Assembly: GCF_946848805.1 (NCBI RefSeq)
Contig: NZ_CAMPFU010000001.1
Coordinates: 1-5,000 of the forward strand
From: Deinococcus sp. Marseille-Q6407
GTDB lineage: Bacteria; Deinococcota; Deinococci; Deinococcales; Deinococcaceae
Reading direction: 5' to 3'
DNA length: 5,000 bases
In this document: positions 1-5,000 of the stretch, in pieces
Position numbering within the stretch: the stretch's first letter is position 1
Layout: every line of letters starts with the position of its first letter
Position numbers and translations under genes: made by a program
Notes under the pieces: generated by a model
Databases searched by the model: none
What the model was told of the DNA's origin: nothing
Seen by the model: the letters and a program-made list of their open reading frames with translations, nothing else

Positions 1-3947
<3,947 letters not shown>

Positions 3948-3959
3948 GCAACGGGGGCT

Positions 3960-3991
3960 GAGCCGGTAGAGGGGTGAAGGCCGGCCGGCTC
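3960..3991 (+). terminator. GC-rich inverted repeat after dnaE, possible terminator hairpin
   Basis: GAGCCGG (3960-3966) pairs perfectly with CCGGCTC (3985-3991), giving a 7-bp stem with an 18-base loop. A self-complementary GCCGGCCGGC lies at 3980-3989. A competing pairing, AGAGG (3968-3972) with CCTCT (3994-3998), is also possible. The position, 12 bases past the dnaE stop and before the next gene's promoter-like element, suits transcription termination or mRNA 3'-end protection. No T-run follows, so it is not a canonical intrinsic terminator, and such repeats occur by chance in GC-rich DNA. Confidence 0.3.
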
Positions 3992-4006
3992 CGCCTCTGC
4001 GCCCGC

Positions 4007-4012
4007 TACACT
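4007..4012 (+). promoter_or_regulatory. -10-like element (TACACT) for a probable leaderless transcript of the membrane protein gene
   Basis: TACACT fits the TAnnnT pattern of Deinococcus -10 elements. Seven bases separate it from the ATG at 4020, which would put the transcription start on the A of the start codon. No Shine-Dalgarno-like purine run lies just upstream of that ATG; the preceding bases are pyrimidine-rich. No TTGACA-like -35 hexamer is seen at the usual distance, where the sequence is GCCGGC-like. The arrangement matches the leaderless promoters described as common in Deinococcus. Assigning it here is an inference from spacing. Confidence 0.55.
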
Positions 4013-4019
4013 ACGTCTC

Positions 4020-4496
4020 ATGAACCCCACCGATGTTCTCTCGATGCTGCTGACCGAAATCGGCTGGAACCTGGCCGTCTGGGTGCCCACGCTGCTGCTC
4101 AGTGTGCTGTTTATCCGCCTGGTGCTGGGCGTGCCGTTCCGTGAAATGGTGGCCGAAATCGAAGACCGCCAGACGGCCGCCATCGGCGCAGTGTTCTTCT
4201 GGGCCTCGCTGGGCTTCGCGCTGCTGTTCAGCCGCATGGTGGAAACACCGGGCCAGCTGCACAACCTGCCCTGGTCCCAGGCTTTCGCCTGGCTGGGGCT
4301 GGCGGTGGGCCTGTCGCTGTTCCTGTTCAGCGTGGGGGTCTGGGCTGTGTTCGGTGTGCTGTCGCGCCGCCGTCACGAAAGCATCTCGGCCTACCTGCGC
4401 CGCGAGCTGCGCGACGAGCACAACCTGGCGCTGTCTTTTATCCTGGGCGCCCTGTTTCTGGTGCCGGTGGTGGTCGCCTATCACGTGACGCTCTAA
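4020..4496 (+). CDS. DUF350-like four-helix inner membrane protein, function unknown
   Basis: The 158-residue protein has four predicted membrane helices at about 17-38, 52-71, 88-114 and 136-155. The loops after helix 1 and helix 3 are charged (PFREMVAEIEDRQ and a longer one rich in Arg, His and Glu). By the positive-inside rule both face the cytoplasm and both termini the outside. The halves resemble each other: a helix, a charged amphipathic loop, then a small-residue-rich helix. This layout, and FAWLGLA at the start of helix 3, recall DUF350 (YjfL-type) proteins; that match is from memory and family function is not established. The start is firm: an in-frame stop at 3975 and no other ATG, GTG or TTG before 4020. 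It lies 72 bases after dnaE and probably has its own leaderless promoter, so the adjacency need not mean a role in replication. Codon use resembles dnaE. Confidence 0.85.
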   Translation: MNPTDVLSMLLTEIGWNLAVWVPTLLLSVLFIRLVLGVPFREMVAEIEDRQTAAIGAVFFWASLGFALLFSRMVETPGQLHNLPWSQAFAWLGLAVGLSLFLFSVGVWAVFGVLSRRRHESISAYLRRELRDEHNLALSFILGALFLVPVVVAYHVTL

Positions 4497-4503
4497 GGCG
4501 GCG

Positions 4504-4543
4504 GCTCTGCTGACTGTCTCGGGGAAAAGTGGAATGGCAGAGC
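4504..4543 (+). repeat. Small inverted repeat between the membrane protein and exported protein genes
   Basis: GCTCTGC (4504-4510) pairs perfectly with GCAGAGC (4537-4543) around a 26-base loop, with two possible G-T pairs extending inward. It begins 8 bases after the upstream stop and ends just before the purine-rich ribosome binding site of the next gene. It could be a weak terminator or attenuator or affect access to the ribosome binding site, but it has no T-run and the loop is long. Chance occurrence is a real possibility. Confidence 0.2.
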
Positions 4544-4556
4544 GAGGGGAGAGGAG
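4544..4556 (+). promoter_or_regulatory. Purine-rich ribosome binding site of the exported protein gene
   Basis: GAGGGGAGAGGAG precedes the ATG at 4561, its AGGAG core ending four bases before it. It supports 4561 over the in-frame ATG at 4534, which would add nine residues (MAERGERSC) before the signal peptide. It also contrasts with the previous gene, which has no such site, so the two genes appear to start translation differently. Confidence 0.65.
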
Positions 4557-4560
4557 CTGC

Positions 4561-5000
4561 ATGAAGTGCCCATCTGATCTGTTTGCTCGGCTGCTGTTCC
4601 TGGCTGGTGCAGCACTGTTTCCGCAGGCTCAGGCCTTGTCCCCACAGGTGGCGCCTTTCGTTCCGGCTGGATATTCGGTCATTCAGGGCAAGGCAGTAGA
4701 CCTGGACGGCGACGGCCGCCCGGACCGTGTACTGGCGCTGGAAGACACCCGCAGTGAGCAGGGCGACCGCATCCTGCTGCTGTTGCGGGGCACCCCTGCG
4801 GGCTTTCGCCTCTGGGCACAGGCGGCCCCGGACGTGCTGCTGTGCCGGCAATGCGGCGGCGCTTGGGGCGATCCCCTGGACAGCTTGCAGGCTGGCCGGG
4901 GCTGGCTGCGTGTCAATCATTACGGGGGCTCCCGGTGGCGCTGGTCCATCTCGCAGACCTTTGGACTGCAGCAGGGCCGCTGGCGGCTGACTGGGTTCCA
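4561..5000 (+). CDS. Exported protein with EF-hand-like loop and CxxCGG motif (3' end cut off by the window)
   Basis: The first 146 residues are visible, with no stop before the window ends. Residues 1-26 form a Sec-type signal peptide: Lys2 and Arg10 around a short n-region, a hydrophobic LLFLAGAALF core and an AQA site with likely cleavage before Leu27. No lipobox is seen, so the mature protein should be periplasmic or secreted. DLDGDGRPD (47-55) has the spacing of a calcium-binding EF-hand-like or FG-GAP/VCBS loop. It is followed by strand-like LLLLLRG, then CRQCGG (95-100), GDP (103-105) and HYGGSRWRW (120-128). From memory, this order (DxDxDG, a CxxCGG...GDP pair, then HYGGSxWRW) recurs in small uncharacterised secreted bacterial proteins; I know no gene name or function. 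The two cysteines could form a disulphide or bind metal. It begins 64 bases after the membrane protein gene, with no TAnnnT element before it, so co-transcription is possible. Early codons are less GC3-biased than in dnaE. Confidence 0.8.
   Translation, partial: MKCPSDLFARLLFLAGAALFPQAQALSPQVAPFVPAGYSVIQGKAVDLDGDGRPDRVLALEDTRSEQGDRILLLLRGTPAGFRLWAQAAPDVLLCRQCGGAWGDPLDSLQAGRGWLRVNHYGGSRWRWSISQTFGLQQGRWRLTGF

Noticed and set aside
4482..4489. TCACGTGA-type palindrome near the end of the membrane protein gene
   Set aside because: It is short, lies within coding sequence and has no second copy or promoter context, so chance is the best explanation.
4011..4562. A 183-codon minus-strand frame overlapping the membrane protein gene
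   Set aside because: The product is rich in Gln, His and Arg without domain features, while the plus-strand frame gives four clean membrane helices and a supported start.
4438..4920. A 160-codon minus-strand frame opposite the exported protein gene
   Set aside because: The plus-strand frame has a ribosome binding site, signal peptide and family-like motifs; the minus-strand product has none of these.
4727..4990. An 87-codon plus-strand frame within the exported protein gene
   Set aside because: It is an out-of-frame shadow with Cys- and Ala-rich composition and no ribosome binding site.

Overview
The window is GC-rich (low-to-mid 60s percent by eye) and almost fully coding on the + strand. 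It most likely comes from Deinococcus or a close relative. The main protein is a Deinococcus/Thermus-type replicative DNA polymerase III alpha subunit, very similar along its length to the Thermus aquaticus enzyme as I remember it. The second gene has a promoter placed for leaderless transcription, a common arrangement in Deinococcus. The species cannot be fixed from the sequence alone.

Layout: positions 1-3947 hold dnaE, missing only its first codons. A 72-base gap follows, with a GC-rich inverted repeat and then a -10-like hexamer seven bases before the next ATG. Positions 4020-4496 encode a 158-residue, four-helix membrane protein that looks like a two-repeat DUF350 protein. After a 64-base gap with a small inverted repeat and a purine-rich ribosome binding site, positions 4561-5000 encode the N-terminal 146 residues of an exported protein. 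It has a signal peptide, an EF-hand-like DxDxDG loop and a CxxCGG...GDP...HYGGS signature, and it runs off the window.

The three genes point the same way but share no obvious function: one is core replication and two are envelope proteins of unknown role. The second gene seems to have its own promoter. The third has no visible promoter and may be read through from the second. I see no mobile element, CRISPR array, tRNA, rRNA, intein or defence system. This looks like an ordinary housekeeping region. The points most worth a second look are an enlarged segment in DnaE, its complete PHP metal site, the leaderless start and the exported protein of uncharacterised family.
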